Counted from the stretch's first letter, positions 1 through 12,330 are shown. The stretch: 64,000 bases of DNA from Dryomyza anilis (GCA_951804985.1 OX638133.1:31707963-31771962); one strand, 5' to 3'. A program made the numbers and translations. The notes: generated from the sequence alone by a model not told the origin.

Positions 1-520
1 AATTTTTAGTGAAAAATTGAATTTTTAGCGAAAAATTGAATTTTTAGTGGTAAATTGAATTTATAGTGAAAAATTGAATTTTTAGTGAAAAATTGAATTT
101 TTAGTGAAAAATTGAATTTTTAGTGAAAAATTGAATTTTTAGTGAAATATTGAATTTTTAGTGAAAAATTGAATTTTTACTGAAAAATTGAATTTTTACT
201 GAAAAATTGAATTTTTACTGAAAAATTGAATTTTTACTGAAAAATTGAATTTTTACTGAAAAATTGAATTTTTAGTGAAAAATTGAATTTTTAGTGAAAA
301 ATTGAATTTTTAGTGAAAAATTGAATTTTTAGTGATAAATTGAATTATTAGTGAAAATTTAATATTTAGTGAAAATTAAATTTTTTGTGAAAAATTAGTT
401 TTTAGTAAAATTTAGACTTTTTAGTAAATTTTTAAATATTCTTTTTAAAATTTTGAATTTATCTAGTTAAATTTTGACTTTTTAAAGAAAAATTAAATTT
501 TCTATGGTACGCTGAAATTC
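1..520. repeat. 19-bp tandem array (minisatellite)
   Basis: The unit aatttttagtgaaaaattg repeats head to tail from the first base with point changes (agtg/actg/agcg variants) to about 350, then decays to about 520. The left end is cut by the window, so total length is unknown. A run of neighbouring units at about 175-270 shares the actg variant, which suggests local homogenisation by unequal exchange. No coding frame is supported. Confidence 0.92.
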
Positions 521-2257
521 TTAGCTCTGCTAAAACTAACCTTTCACAATATATGCGAACTGTCACACGGTGAAATAACCCGCTGGCAATGGTGGCCAAA
601 AGATCATCCTGTCTGCTCCATGTTTTAATTCAATTTGGCCGTAAAGGCGGCAATAACAACCAGCAGCACTCAAGCCTTAATGGGTATCGATCACGAAATA
701 TTACAAAGAATAAGAAATTCTCAAAACAAATCTGAAACTCGTTTAGCAAATATAACTAAAAATAAGAATAAATAAAAGAATAAATAACAGCTACTAACAT
801 TTATTATAAATTAGAACATATTTTGCTCAAAACATTAAAAACTATACTGGTTGTTTTGGTAAATGTTGGCAACTACGCCAAAGCCGCATTATTTAGAAAT
901 AGCTAATTAAATTTTATGCATGCGTCGATAATGATGCGTTAGATAAGATGAGACTAATAATTATTATGATAAAAGTTGACAACAACAACAGCAGACAGAA
1001 GAAGAAGTAGTTGAAATTCTGCAACATGCAGCCAACTTGAGCAACTGTCGCCAGATGCGACCCACCAGCAACGACAAACGACAACGACATCGCCATCAAG
1101 AGTTTGCGGTCGTCAAACAGGAACCGTTTAAATAGCAGGATTTTTATCGTCCCCAACAACTTGTCCGCGATGTTGTTGTTGAACCATTAGCTGCTTCTCA
1201 AATCATCTCCTACCAGCGGTGCTGCGTTTATTTAGACCACGTTGGACTCTTTCTGCGCGCAACGACTACACTTTGCATACGGAGCACATTTCTCAAAGTA
1301 ACAGTTTAGGCGTTAACAAAATCTGCATTAGCAAACGTTCCTGTTTTAATCCGTCCGTCCATTTGTCCGTCTGTCCATACGTCGAAGTCCGTTCATTAAC
1401 TTACCACATCTTTAGACCAAATAAGGCGTGTTTCTGACATGTACGGTACGTTTTCCCCCTCCTTCTTCCTTGTTTTAGTTGTGTCCGCGATAACACGCAA
1501 TTTATCAAAAAAACGTCAAAACGTCAAATCAGTGACCGGCGACAGTCCTGATGCCTGCCAGATCTGTCGTCCGTCTATGAAGATTCTGCGAGTGCTGTTA
1601 ATTAAAATTAGAAAAACGGTACTTTATTATTATGGCTTAATTCCTGGTCGAGTCCAGTCGAAAATCATGTTGCCCACCGACCACCACATTGTAGGACAGT
1701 AATTTTATGGCTCACTTTTGGCGATGAGTTTATGTTCTTCATGACGATAATATCAAGTGCAAAATTTTTAGATTTATAATTCCTATAATTTGATAGTACA
1801 AAGACTAGGTTTTCAGTGCAAGTTTTATATAAAACTAAAGTGAAAAATTTAAAATGATGTGAGATCATATTTTCGAAAAATGTACCCAAATTCGAAGTAC
1901 GATATCTCCGAAAAATGTCCATAGTATTTCATCGTATATTGATTTTTGAGCTCAGGAACCCACATTTTATAAGAATTTGGTAATGAAGTCTATGGATCAG
2001 AGTTTTTTTGAATTTTGTAAATAGTATTTTTACGAAAATCCCTTTCTTTGCCTCAAGAAATATTTTTGTTTAAAACAGTTGGAGTTAAAGGAGTTTTAGA
2101 AGAAGTTAAATATAAATCGATAGAAATAAGGTAAGATACTCATGTTTTGAATCAAACACTGATGTGGTAGCTTGATCCTTACCTAACTTGAAGTCAAAAG
2201 CCTTAGCTGTTGTCTGATATCATCCTGAACCAAATTTTAACTCAGGTATAATAAGTA
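521..2257. other. unique, host-like DNA with no clear gene
   Basis: This is mixed-composition DNA. A GC-richer part at about 900-1700 has CAACAACAGCAG-type runs on the plus strand and a short GTCCGTCC stretch near 1347-1375. Open frames of 70-87 codons occur on both strands, but none has recognisable motifs or good splice context. It resembles non-coding DNA near a fly gene; nothing firmer can be said. Confidence 0.4.
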
Positions 2258-2567
2258 GCCGCGGTAACTCAGTGTTTAGTGCGTTGGACTGCAAGCCGAA
2301 AGGTCCCCGGTTCAAGCCTGGACTGGGGCTAACAACATCTTTTCATAGAATCATTTTTCTATACCGCGCTACCTCTCGGCAGTAAATGGCAATACTACGA
2401 GAGTAAAACATTGCCTATGAAAAGCTCTCACCCGACGTTCGGATTCGGCAATAAACTGTACGTCCCACCACTTTGAGTACAAATATAACACGCACAGCTC
2501 AAAATGGTAAAGAGCTCGGCCTAAGTCCTTATAGGACTGTTGTGCCAAACTATTATTATTATTATAA
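2258..2567 (+). repeat. tRNA-derived SINE, copy 1
   Basis: The head is tRNA-like, with a box A region (gcggtaactcagtgtttagt) and box B (ggttcaagcc), then a non-tRNA body and a (TAT)n tail. It is the first of nine copies. It differs from the others at a few sites in the head (taactc, gcaagcc), so it is not the newest. No clear target duplication is seen. Confidence 0.9.
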
Positions 2568-2804
2568 TTTCTCAATTGTGCAAATATGGGCATTTCCTGG
2601 ATATCCGGACAGGACATTCGTGAAATTAAAGAATTTTTTTGTTCAAGTAGTATTTAAATATAAGTAAACAATTGCTAAAAATTTGAGAATTCTATGCGGT
2701 AGATCAAAAGATATAAATTAAATAGTTGTCGTTCCGGTCGGGACAAAAACTGAAGTGCATGTCAAGGTTCTTCTGGAAATGCCTAAAATTCAGAAAATTT
2801 TGCG

Positions 2805-3165
2805 TAATAATTATTTTTGAATTATTTTAAAAAATAGCTGAAATCAAGTGCTTTCTTTTCATATTAACACTTTGTTCCTAAAGTTTATAGTTTTTTCCTA
2901 ATAAATCACAGAAAAATTCCGGATGGGAACAAAAAATTCCGTATAGAAATTATCAGTACCATTTTTATTCTAAAAGTAGTTTTTGAGTACAATATATTTT
3001 TTTGAATTATCTCATAACATAGCTGAGACAATTTTCTTTATTTTTCTTTATATTCACTTTGTTCCTAAAGTTTACCGTTATTTCGTAATAAATCGCAGAA
3101 TAATTCCGGCCGTTCCGTATGGAAATTTGCAATATGATTTTTTGCTAAAAATAATTTTGTATATG
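2805..3165 (+). repeat. diverged direct repeat, about 190-bp unit, two copies
   Basis: Two head-to-tail segments share the order: gaattat...atagctga, ctttgttcctaaagttta, taataaatc(a/g)caga, aattccgg. The first lies at about 2813-2930 and the second at about 3001-3120. The spacing is about 190 bp. The flanks, from 2568 on, are AT-rich with no gene seen. Confidence 0.55.
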
Positions 3166-4149
3166 ACAATATTTATAATCATTATTACGAAATGAAAAGT
3201 GATGTACTATTCACATTTCCCGATGTTTTTTTTTAAGTTTTTTAATTTTTGTAGAAAACGCGTTTAAAGTTTTCAATTGACTTTCACTTGCCATATGAAA
3301 TGTATGGGGCATATGAAATGAGGTAAGGGCATATTCTCTTCTCACGCGGTGATTATATAAGATATGAATACGAACGATGATATAACGGATAATTCTGCAT
3401 CATTAACTCAAAAATCGTGTTATTTGAGTTAAGACACTCTTGTAGTAAATGAGCGATATGTCATAAAAACTTTTATTTTATAATGAAAATCACACAATCA
3501 ATTCTAACCTTAAAATTAAAATGTTCAGGTTTGACTGTCCACGCGAATTTCAGTAACTCTGGTTTATCAAATATATCTAATATAAATTATCTAATATAAA
3601 AAAATCAGTTAGAAATAGATAGATGAGAGAAATGCCATTTTGTTCGTAACAACTCAAAAACTTTACGCTGAATATGAGGTTTTGATTAGAACCTTAGGGT
3701 CCATCGTAATATCTTCCTCACCCCAATTCCGACCAGACAATTTATGAGAGAGAGACAATATTTAATGGGATAAATGTTGAAGAATGGGCAAGAATAGTTT
3801 GGTGTTTATTATCTGGATAAATATAATGCGGGGGAAGGATTGTCTATGTGACGAAATTCCATGGGGAAAACTGTCTCGGGTATAAATTGTCTGAGGAAGA
3901 ACAGTCTCGGGACGAGTTATCATTGCGATGAAATGCCAAAGGAAAATGTCGGTAATGTCTATGTCTTTGGGAAGAATTTTCTGAGAATGAATTGTCTAGG
4001 AGAAGCAGTGTTCTCATTCTACTCCGATCGGAGTAGATCTACTCCATTTCATTTATATTTTTTAAATCTACTCCGGTAGTAGCATTTTCTACTACCTTCT
4101 CATAATTTACACCCTTCTCATAATCTACACCCTTTTACTGAAATCTACT
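3166..4149. other. AT-rich DNA with a fragment of satellite D motif
   Basis: No gene is seen. At about 3780-4020 the sequence repeats motifs such as gggaagaatt and aattgtctgaggaag, which are the subunits of satellite D at 28.2-30.1 kb. The 72-codon frame there is a by-product of the repeat. From about 4020 to 4150 short tctactcc motifs recur and resume near 4480. Confidence 0.5.
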
Positions 4150-4365
4150 CCCTTTTCAAAAATTGCTTACATTTTTAATTTGATGAGAAAAATTTCTTGC
4201 GCCCCAAATAATTTTTCAATATCTGTTTTTGCAATAGTTTTTAAATCGTAAAAGTTATAATTAAATGTGCGTTTGTGTCAAATATACAATTTTGAAAACA
4301 CCATGTATTTCATTGGATGTTACAGATACACCCCAACTCTAGAATATACAACCTTGTTATATAAA
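4150..4365 (+). mobile_element. element M, partial copy
   Basis: The stretch with gagaaaaatttcttgcgcc, then aagttataattaaatgt, then ttttgaaaacaccatgtat matches the right half of element M at 53.43-54.88 kb in the same order. In M the two parts are separated by DNA transposon E2, but here they are contiguous, so this copy acts as an empty site. The flanks hold tctactcc-type motifs. Confidence 0.6.
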
Positions 4366-4603
4366 ATCCATAAAATCATGAATGAATAAAAATATTAAAA
4401 TAAACATATCTTTTACTTGAATCTAATAAACTAATGCAAATTTTTACTACCTTTCCATCAAATTTACTAGTATATTGATTTTCTACTCCTTTTACATCAA
4501 AACTGAGTATGCAGTCAAACTCAGCACCAGCGAATTATATAGAACTAGCTGGACGCGTGCACCACTCGTGCCAAGATTTTGTGAATTCAAAGATATGGAG
4601 CGA

Positions 4604-5430
4604 GGGCCCGTGCTTCGTTGTGGAAGTTTTTTTATAAATGTAAAAATCAAATAATAATTCTCCGCACAAAAAAACTATTCTCAAAGACAATTCTTTCTCA
4701 GACTGCGCTTCCCCGTAGAACATTTCGCCCTAGATTTCTTCCCAGTAGAAATCTTCCATGTAAAATTCTTCCCCATAGAACGCTTTCCTGTAGAATTCTT
4801 CCCGGTAGAAATCTTCCCGTAGAACTCATCCCGGTAGAATTGTTCCCGGTAGAATTCTTTCCCGTAGGATTCTTCCCAGTAGAGTTTTTTACTGTAGAAA
4901 TTTTAGTGTTGTGAGTTTTAATGTGGTGAGTTTCAGTGTGGTGAGTTTAGGGGAGGTGAATTTTGGTGTGGTGAGTTTTAGTGTGGTGAGTTTTAGTGTG
5001 ATGAATTTTATTGTGGTGAGTTTTAGTGCGGTGAGTTTTAGTGTGGTGAGTTTTAGTGTGGTGAGTTTTAGTGTGGTGAATTTAAGTGTGGTGAATTTTA
5101 GTGTGGTGAGTTCCATTGTGGTGAGTTTTAATGTGTGGTTGCTTTTGTATATATTTTTTTTTATTTGAATTTTTTGTTTCATCTTTTTAGCTTGTGTATG
5201 TGCTGAGTTATGTCGTTTGGAATGTTTAGGTTGTATGGGAGGTACCACGCCCCTTTATCCAATCGCGCCCATATATAGCCTATGACACACTCCGGACTCC
5301 ATAGTATACTGTTGTAAAATTTCAGTTAAATCGGTTCAGTGGTTTAGACGTGATGCTGGAACAAACAGACAGACAGACAGACAGACCGACAGACTGATAG
5401 ACGGACCAAGAGTTTTATATATATATAGAT
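4604..5430 (+). mobile_element. composite repeat element C, copy 1
   Basis: It starts at gggcccgtgcttcg and ends in (TA)n. In order it holds a unique left part, a 15-16-bp array with the sense gtagaattcttcccg (about 4725-4905), a 15-bp array tgtggtgagttttag (about 4909-5140), a conserved stretch (gggaggtaccacgcccc), a (GACA)n run near 5368 and (TA)n. Copy 2 lies inverted at 51.46-52.43 kb with the same order and different array lengths. The microsatellite layout recalls mini-me elements. No real coding sequence is present. Confidence 0.8.
4909..5140 (+). repeat. 15-bp minisatellite within element C
   Basis: The unit tgtggtgagttttag occurs about 15 times with variants. Fifteen is a multiple of three and the unit lacks stops in several frames, so it makes long low-complexity frames on both strands: a KLTTL five-residue repeat on minus and a VSFSV repeat on plus. 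These are artefacts of the array. Confidence 0.9.
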
Positions 5431-5598
5431 TGATGTCCATGGCAAAAATCGTGTTGGGTAGTGTTATTGGTCTCACAAAAATACTAAGTCTACCAAAAGA
5501 ATTTGGAGTATTTAAGATGTTTAATCAAATGTTATTGACGATATTTACAACATATGTTGTATTCTGTAAAATTATATATTTAAATATTATTTTATAAG

Positions 5599-5680
5599 CA
5601 AATTATATTAATGCAAATTGTTGTGCTGTGAATCCAGAAGCTACTTCAAGCGCTTCATGTACATTCGTCCCGTTCTATGG
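5599..5680 (+). other. possible small coding exon before a GTAAGT donor
   Basis: An AG at 5597-5598 and a strong donor (G|GTAAGTG) at 5681 bracket 82 bp. One frame is open and looks protein-like, with the stretch NCCAVNPEATSSASC. The pyrimidine tract upstream is weak, the frame is short, and no partner exon was found, so this is only a candidate. Confidence 0.18.
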
Positions 5681-6066
5681 GTAAGTGAATCTTAAGTGAT
5701 AAAACCGATTAACACCAAAATGTACCTATACCACATCCGCATTCAAGTAGGTTGGTTGCACAACCCACTGAGTTGTTGGTGTTCTAATGGCTTTGCATAC
5801 TTTAGACTCTGCCATCGAAGGATGGATGGTTGGATGGTTGGTCTGAACAAACTTATACTTTCCTTGAGCATGCGCAAATTGTTTAGCTAGTTAATAAATG
5901 ATGCATGAATTAATTAGGTTATTAAATAAATTATAAAACATCAACTTGGTGAGTCGATTAATCTAGTAGTTGTTATCAATTTAGTTTTTGATGTTGTGGC
6001 TTCGCCTAAATAGCCTGTAGTATAATTAATCTTTTGCGAAGTTGCACAAACTAGTTTCAGAGAGTA

Positions 6067-6364
6067 CACAGAAAAAAGAAATCGACGTAAATATAGCAAC
6101 CGATATTAATTGCATTGATTAATCAATCCAGCAATTAAATTGACTAATTTAATGAAAACATTTGATATTCTTCGTTCGCTAATATGAATATACGTCAATG
6201 CAGCAAATAATTTAGTCGGCCGAATAATTAATTTGCTGCATTGACGTACAAATATTCATACTAGCAAACGGAATTGCTGATTTAACGAAGAATAGCAAAT
6301 GCTTTCATTAAATTAGTGAATGTCGGTTGTTATAATTACGTCGATTATTTTTTTTTTTTCTGTG
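6067..6364. mobile_element. palindromic MITE, TA target duplication
   Basis: The ends are CACAGAAAAAAG... and ...TTTTTTCTGTG, flanked by TA on each side. The two halves pair almost throughout, with a centre at cggccg near 6215, so single strands would fold into one hairpin of about 300 nt. It carries no protein. The TA duplication and termini suggest Tc1/mariner-type mobilisation (inference). A half copy lies near 35.26-35.36 kb. Confidence 0.85.
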
Positions 6365-7448
6365 TAGAGAGTATTATGTGCGGGAAATTATGAAGCCTTT
6401 TAAAATTCAGTTTTGAAGATCAAAAGGAATTTATTAAAATAATGTTTAAAGTAATTTATTAAATTATTGCAGACATTGCAAATTTATTGTTTTCCAAATC
6501 GTTCGAAAATGATAAACGAACTACTGAACGCAGCAACTGCATAACCAGAACGGTACTCAATAAAAACTACAATAAAGTGCAACAAAACAACCAAAAAAAA
6601 AACCTTAATTTCAGTCGATCTGATAAAAAGAAATCAACAATAACAACAATATCGAAGTAAATTGAACGAGCATCCGCGCCTCCTAGTGCAACATAGCGAT
6701 GAATCGATGAGTCCAATGAGCAGTTGGAAACGCTATACTGAGTATAAAACGTAAATCGGAAAAGTAGGTACTTGAAATATAAAAACGATGCTGATTGCAT
6801 TGAAGACAGAAAAAAGTCGGTCGTTGGTGAGCGAAGAATTATTGGGATGCGGAAGATGATGCAGATGGTCGGGATATAAAATGCAGACGGAGGAAATTGG
6901 CCGGTAGAGAGAATTATGGTTGTATAGAAATATTGTAGTACAAGAGAAACCATGTGATAGATAAATAATGGACTAAGATATAATAATGTCAAAGAAATAA
7001 TGTTTTATATAAAGAATTAAGTATATTAGTGAAAACAAGCATGAGAGAATAAAAATTCGAAGAAGACTACAAGATGAAAAAGTTTTATATTTTAAAAATT
7101 GATATACGACATACCGATACAAATCGAACAACCATCAATTGCCCAACGGAATTTTCCCTGGTTTTGAGTTCAACATTTGTACAAAATTTCTGTTTCGAAA
7201 CCAGATATTTTTCTTATGCCGAAAGATGATTTCTGAATTACGGAAATCCAAATGAGAATTTTACTGTATAAACAAATTTAAGGAAATTTAAGGCACGTGA
7301 TCGGGACTTATATTCGTTATGATCTTGATGGAGATATTGATATGGAATAAATAGTTGTACTCCGAAATTTTAAAATAATATATTAGGTTAAATACTCAAA
7401 TAATATTATTCAATTACAATGGTAAATTGGTCAATTATATCTATATAT
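6365..7448. other. AT-rich unique DNA with no gene seen
   Basis: One long minus-strand frame (6567-6992, 141 codons) reads as hydrophobic residues. It is the complement of a purine-rich stretch and has no motif or splice context, so it is probably chance. Confidence 0.45.
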
Positions 7449-8689
7449 GGGCCATTCCACACCAAATCGACCAAAAAAGTCAAATTTGAGATTTTACCTT
7501 TTCGATCTTAATGAACTTTTGGCAACTGATAAAGGGTATCGAGACATGCACTAAACAATTTTTTTTTATTTTTTCCGACCACTACTTCCAGAGATACAGT
7601 GGCTCAAAGTTGGAAAAAAGTGCCAAAAATCACTTTTGTACTGTTGTTCATATTTAAATAACTCTTGAACTAGAAATGCTAGAAACTCCGTTAATGGCTC
7701 GTTTTAAAGCTAATAGAACAAGCTTTTAGAAAAATTAAGTTGTTATTTCCAAACGATAACATGTGGCCCGTGGTCATTATCCTTGCACTTCAAAATTGTG
7801 GTCCTTAAAAAGGACCCTTTTTAAAATTCTGAAAAAAATCCTAAGTTTTCGTCAATTTATTATAAATGTTCATACAAAATTTCAAGATGGTATTTTGATG
7901 GCATCATATTTTAAAAAATTATTTTCTAAATTTTATCAATATTTTTTGTATTAAAAAAAAATATATTTTTTTCAAAAATAAAATTTGCAATAGTTTTTCA
8001 ATGTATTTGTAACTCTAATTTCGAAAATGGCGTCAGTTTCATCAAATTATCTCTTTGTTTTTGAAATATATACCATTTTTCGAAAATCGTAAAAACTATA
8101 TGCCAAAATTAATATCTCAAAAACTAGATTGAATATGATAAAACTTACTTCATTTTAGAAATCAGAGTTACATATATATTCAGGAATTATTACAACTTTT
8201 AGTGTAGAAAAAAAAAATTTTTTTTCTATACAAAAAAAAAAAATTTTTTGGAAAATTATTTTTTAAAATATGATGCGATCAAAATACCATCTTGAAATTT
8301 TTCATGAACATTAACAATAAATTGACGAAAATTTAGGATTTTTTTCAGAATTTTAAAAAGGGTCCTTTTTAAGGACCACAATTTTGAAGTGCAAGGATAA
8401 TGACCACGGGCCACATGTTATCGTTTGGAAATTACAACTTAATTTGTCTAAAAGCTTGTTCTATTAGCTTTAAAACGAGCCATTAACGGAGTTTCTAGCA
8501 TTTCTAGTTCAAGAGATATTTAAATATTACCAACAGTACAAAAGTGATTTTTGGTACTTTTTTCCAACTTTGAGCCACTGTATCTCTGGAAGTAGTGCAT
8601 GTCTCGATACCCTTTATCAGTTGCCAAAATTTCATTGAAATCGAAGAAGGTGAGTTCCAACTGCTGGTCGATTTGGTGTGGAATGGCCC
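7449..8689. mobile_element. foldback element H, 1.24 kb with very long inverted arms
   Basis: The left end gggccattccacaccaaatc is matched by its exact complement at 8670-8689. The arms (about 7449-7960 and 8215-8689) stay highly similar throughout, including the shared gtggtccttaaaaaggacc block. The loop is about 250 bp. ATATAT lies on both outer sides and may be part of the inverted repeat or a duplication. Short frames inside are arm by-products. Confidence 0.9.
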
Positions 8690-9197
8690 ATATATGTTTT
8701 CGAAAACACAAGACAACAAATGCAAGACTTCTTACTTATTTATACACGATCTTACAGTGATTTGAATATATCAAATTAGTTGCATAGAATTATGGATCTA
8801 TTTTGAAATTATACAAATACATTTCTTTTAATTATGAAAACCATAGATCTTAAACAATTAACAATATGTGCACCTTAAAATTTGTATTGTTTTATTTGAT
8901 TTATTTCATTGGATTTATTTCCAAATATTAGCTGAAGAATTAAAATAATAGGACAAAAAGTCCAAAATATGAATAAATAAAAATAAATTATTTCGATTAA
9001 CCCCCCGTAGCGTAAGAGCTCATAAACTTAAGGCATTATAAAAAAAAAAACTAAGTATGAGGTCCTGATTAGAATCTTCAAGTTCATAAAAGTCATACTA
9101 AGATCAATTTTGTTTGTTTTGTGAATATTTTTTTAATTAATTACCATAATTGACAATTGGTTCAAAGGAAGAAAATTAGAAAAGTGTCCGGAACACC
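8690..9197. other. AT-rich spacer with no gene seen
   Basis: This is low-complexity AT-rich DNA. The last bases (gtgtccgg, 9185-9192) resemble the gtgtccggtatgg segment of element A, which flanks the next LINE on its other side. They may be a relic of the host A copy. Confidence 0.4.
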
Positions 9198-11011
9198 TTA
9201 CTTACTTACTTAAATGGCTCATACAACCGTGGGTCGGTTTTGGCCGCTGAGATGAAGCCGCGCCAGTCGGAACTACTTTGCGCGCGCTGACGCCAGTTAG
9301 AAATACGAAGCGTTGCCAGATTGTCCTCAACTTGGTCTTTCCAACACAGATTTGGACGCCCTCTTCTACGCTGTCCACCTTCGTGTTTCGATTCAAGCAC
9401 CTTCTTGGCTGGAGTGTCTTCATCCATTCGTTCGACATGACCTAGCCAGCGAAGCCGCTGGATCTTGATGCGCTTGACTATGTCAATGTCGTCGAATAAC
9501 TCATACAGCTCATGGTTCATCCTGGTTCGATACTCGTTAGCAAAGCAGATAGGGCCAAAGATTTTACGGAAAATCTTTCTCTCGAACGCTCCCAGTACTC
9601 TCTCATCGGTGGAGGCCAGCGTCCATGTTTCCGCACCATAAAGTAGGACGGGCATAATGAGTGACTTGTAGAGCGTTATTTTTGTCCGACGAGAGAGGGC
9701 TCTACTTCTCAATTGCCTACTGAGCCCAAAGTAGCACCTGTTGGCAAGAGTTATTCTCCGTTTGATCTCCAGGCTGACGTCGTTGTTGCTGTTTATGCTG
9801 GATCCCAAGTCCTTCACAATGTCGAACTTGTGGGTGTCAAAATCAGCTTTTTGACCAAGACGCACATCTCTTTTTTGCTTGTTGACACAAGGAACTTCAT
9901 CTTGTCCTCGTTCACCGCTAGACCCATTCGACGCGACTCTTTCTGCTGCGCTGACTGCTCGTGTGCTCCTGCCAATGATATCAATATCGTCGGCATATGC
10001 GAGCAGCATGACAATTTTGTTGAGGATAGTGCCGCTCTGACGGAGTTCGGCAGCTCGAACTATTTTCTCCATCAAAAAGTTTAAAAAGTCGCACGATAGG
10101 GAGTAACCCTGTCTGAAACCTCGTTCAGTAAGAAATGGATCGGAGAGGTCTTTTCCTATTCTCATTGAGCAAAGTGTGTTGCTCAAGGTCATCCTGCAAA
10201 GCCTTATAAGTTTCGCAGGTATACCGAACTCAGACATTGCGGCGTATAATCGTTCCCTTATCGGAGTGTCAAAGGCGACTTTATAGTCGACTAATAGGTG
10301 GTACGTGTCGATCTGTTTTCTTAGGAGTCTTTTCCTGGATTAGGCGCAATGTGAAAATCTGGTCTATGGTGGACTTTCCAGGTCTGAAGCCGCAATGATA
10401 AGGTCCAATCAGTATGTTGACGATGGGCTTCAGCCTTTCACATAATACGCTCGATAGAACCTTGTATGCGATAGTGGGATCCCCTTTCTCAATTATTGGG
10501 CAGAGTACACTGAGGTTCCAGTCACTTGGCATGCTTTCATCCGACCATATTCTGCTTACGAGCTCGTGCATGCTCTCTATTAGCTCTTCGCCTCCGGTCT
10601 TAAACAATTCAGCAGGCAGGCCATCAGCACCTGCGGATTTGTTGTTTTTCAGCCGAGCAATGGCTGTTCTGACCTCGTAATGGTCGAGTGGCGGAATCTC
10701 AACGTCGTCATCAAGTACTGGGGTTGCCGGGTTTACTTCTCTATCGGTGGAATTGCGGTCATCATCACCGGTCAGCAGTTTAGAGAAGTGATCCCTCCAT
10801 ATCTTCAGTGTGCTATGGATATCTGTGACTAGATCCCGTTCCCATCTTTACAAGAAGAGGCTCCGGATTTTGAACCTCCGGCGTCGTATTTTCTCGAAGA
10901 ATTTTCGAGCCTCATTCCTGTCCCCATGCATCTCAATCTCCTCACACTAACGTCTTTCTGCCTCTCTTTTTTTATGCCTGAAAAGACGTCTCTCTTCCCT
11001 TCTCTTCTCTA
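9198..11011 (-). mobile_element. RTE-like non-LTR retrotransposon, 5'-truncated, decayed (copy 2)
   Basis: On the minus strand the element ends in a short TAAG-type tandem at 9198-9212, like the 3' tails of RTE-type LINEs. Its 5' end at about 11011 abuts sequence of element A (11012-11370). It extends about 200 bp further 5' than the copy at 21.3 kb and so keeps an extra basic segment (RRLFRHKKREAERR). It is clearly older than that copy, because it has many indels. Confidence 0.85.
9206..10995 (-). pseudogene. RTE-like reverse transcriptase pseudogene (copy 2)
   Basis: Minus-strand fragments follow the order of the better copy at 21.3 kb. The basic linker near 10950-10995 is followed by ELFKTGGEELIE (about 10580-10610), the FRPGKSTIDQIF block, and then one longer frame (9206-10237) with GFRQGYSLSCDF, the polymerase box LLAYADDIDIIG and the C-terminal WLGHVERMDED and GRPNLCWKDQVEDNL blocks. 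The reading frame is broken. An in-frame loss removes the NYRGISLL block, the segment after STRAVSAA is shifted, and a further loss joins IVKDL to GSSI. The YADD catalytic pair is intact but the gene cannot make a full protein. The tryptophan that is a stop in the other copy is present here. RTE clade is inferred from these motifs and the tail; other non-LTR clades are possible. Confidence 0.85.
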
Positions 11012-11370
11012 GCCATGTCCTTCTGTCTGTCTTGCTGTCCGTATACGAGGAAACTTGAGAAATACTGGTCAGAATGTTATGAAATTTGGTCACAAGGAAC
11101 TCAGTTAGCCAAAAGGAACTCAGTTTGAAAATGAGCCAAATCGGACAACACGCGCATCTCCCATACAAGTCAATTTTATATAACACTTTAGGAATTAATA
11201 CCTCGAAAAATATTCAAGATATAGTTATAACATTTAAAATGTATTGTTAGAATTCACCTAAAAATATGTGGTCTAAAAACGGCAGTGATCCGCCCACATT
11301 TTTTTGACATTATTTCCCGGGTTGCCATGCTTAAAATTTTAGTGGTAAATTATTAAAATAAAATCTATGC
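11012..11370 (-). mobile_element. element A, partial copy broken by a LINE
   Basis: On the minus strand this matches the middle of A: gtctgtcttgctgtccg, aacttgagaaatactg, gaactcagtttgaaaatgag, gaattcacctaaaaatatg, ttatttcccgggtt. The adjoining LINE starts exactly where A reads agccatgtcc, so the LINE inserted in or near A. The rest of A is missing except perhaps a few bases at 9185-9192. Confidence 0.7.
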
Positions 11371-12330
11371 CTTCGCAGCACAATAAGAATTGATGAAAAA
11401 CATTTCACATCACGATAACGCAGATCCAGAATAGACTTATCGCGATTGTTATGAAAAAAGTGAATTTCAATACATTTTTTGTACAAAAATAAATACGGAA
11501 AGATTTTTAACGATAAAAATCGTTTAAATCGCTCAAAAAGTAAGCTAGCGAACAATCAAAAATATTCATCGTTATGTATCGTCAATTTTCGGTAGATACT
11601 TAACGATGTCAGCTGAAGATAAATATCATAGCGAACTGTGTACGGAATACCTCCTAACAATACTTGTCGTTAATTGTAAATAGTTAACAATATCGATTTT
11701 TGTCGATAGGCAGTTCGGGAATCGTGCTACTGATAACGAAAAAATAAAATTTATACATATAGATTTGTGAGAAATAATAGCAAAGATATTCTTACATGAT
11801 AACAATTATTTATCATCAAAATCTATTGAAAAATAATGAAAATATGCTGCAAATTTAGAATTTAGTAGTTTTGTTTTTATCTGCATATTCATTTCATTTC
11901 GGGATTTTCGGTACTGATTTTCACCGGTTTGTAAGCCCTATTGGAGTACCCTATGAGTGTAGTGTACAACATAAAAACATGAAGGAAATTTTTATCCACC
12001 CAACGTAGTCATTAACTAAATAGTTAAAAAGGCATAACAAAACTGAAGGTTTAATTAGATTAATATTTAAATTGATTTAATGTTTTTTCTCCTTCTTAAA
12101 TTTTGGAAAAATCATGAAATTAAATTTTCTGCATTTTTATGGTATATTTTTTGCAAACACTCAGATGAAAGTTTTTTTTTGAAGTAAAACCAGGTTGTCA
12201 AATTTTGTAAAATGTAAGAGACAAATTCCCTGAATATTTGGGTATCGGAGGAAAACAATCGCAAAAATCTCTGTTAATCTTTAATGTTTGTTTATGATAT
12301 AATCTCTGGGAATATGGATTGTGCTTAGTA
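11371..12330. other. AT-rich DNA with no gene seen
   Basis: Open frames of up to about 74 codons only, without motifs. Several gata/tatc-rich stretches (cgataac, tatcgtc) lie at about 11400-11750. No inverted or tandem structure was recognised. Confidence 0.4.

Noticed and set aside
1..520. CRISPR array
   Set aside because: Units are contiguous with no spacers, and the sequence is animal DNA.
2258..2330. tRNA gene at the heads of the repeated elements
   Set aside because: Box A and box B are present, but the heads continue into a shared 230-bp body and TAT tail, have target duplications and occur nine times: a tRNA-derived SINE.
4889..5248. 119-codon minus-strand frame with a KLTTL repeat, and the 85-codon plus frame opposite
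   Set aside because: Both come from a stop-free 15-bp DNA minisatellite in element C; frames open on both strands at once and no signal or domain supports them.
6567..6992. 141-codon hydrophobic minus-strand frame
   Set aside because: Complement of purine-rich DNA with no motif; such frames are expected by chance in this much AT-rich sequence.
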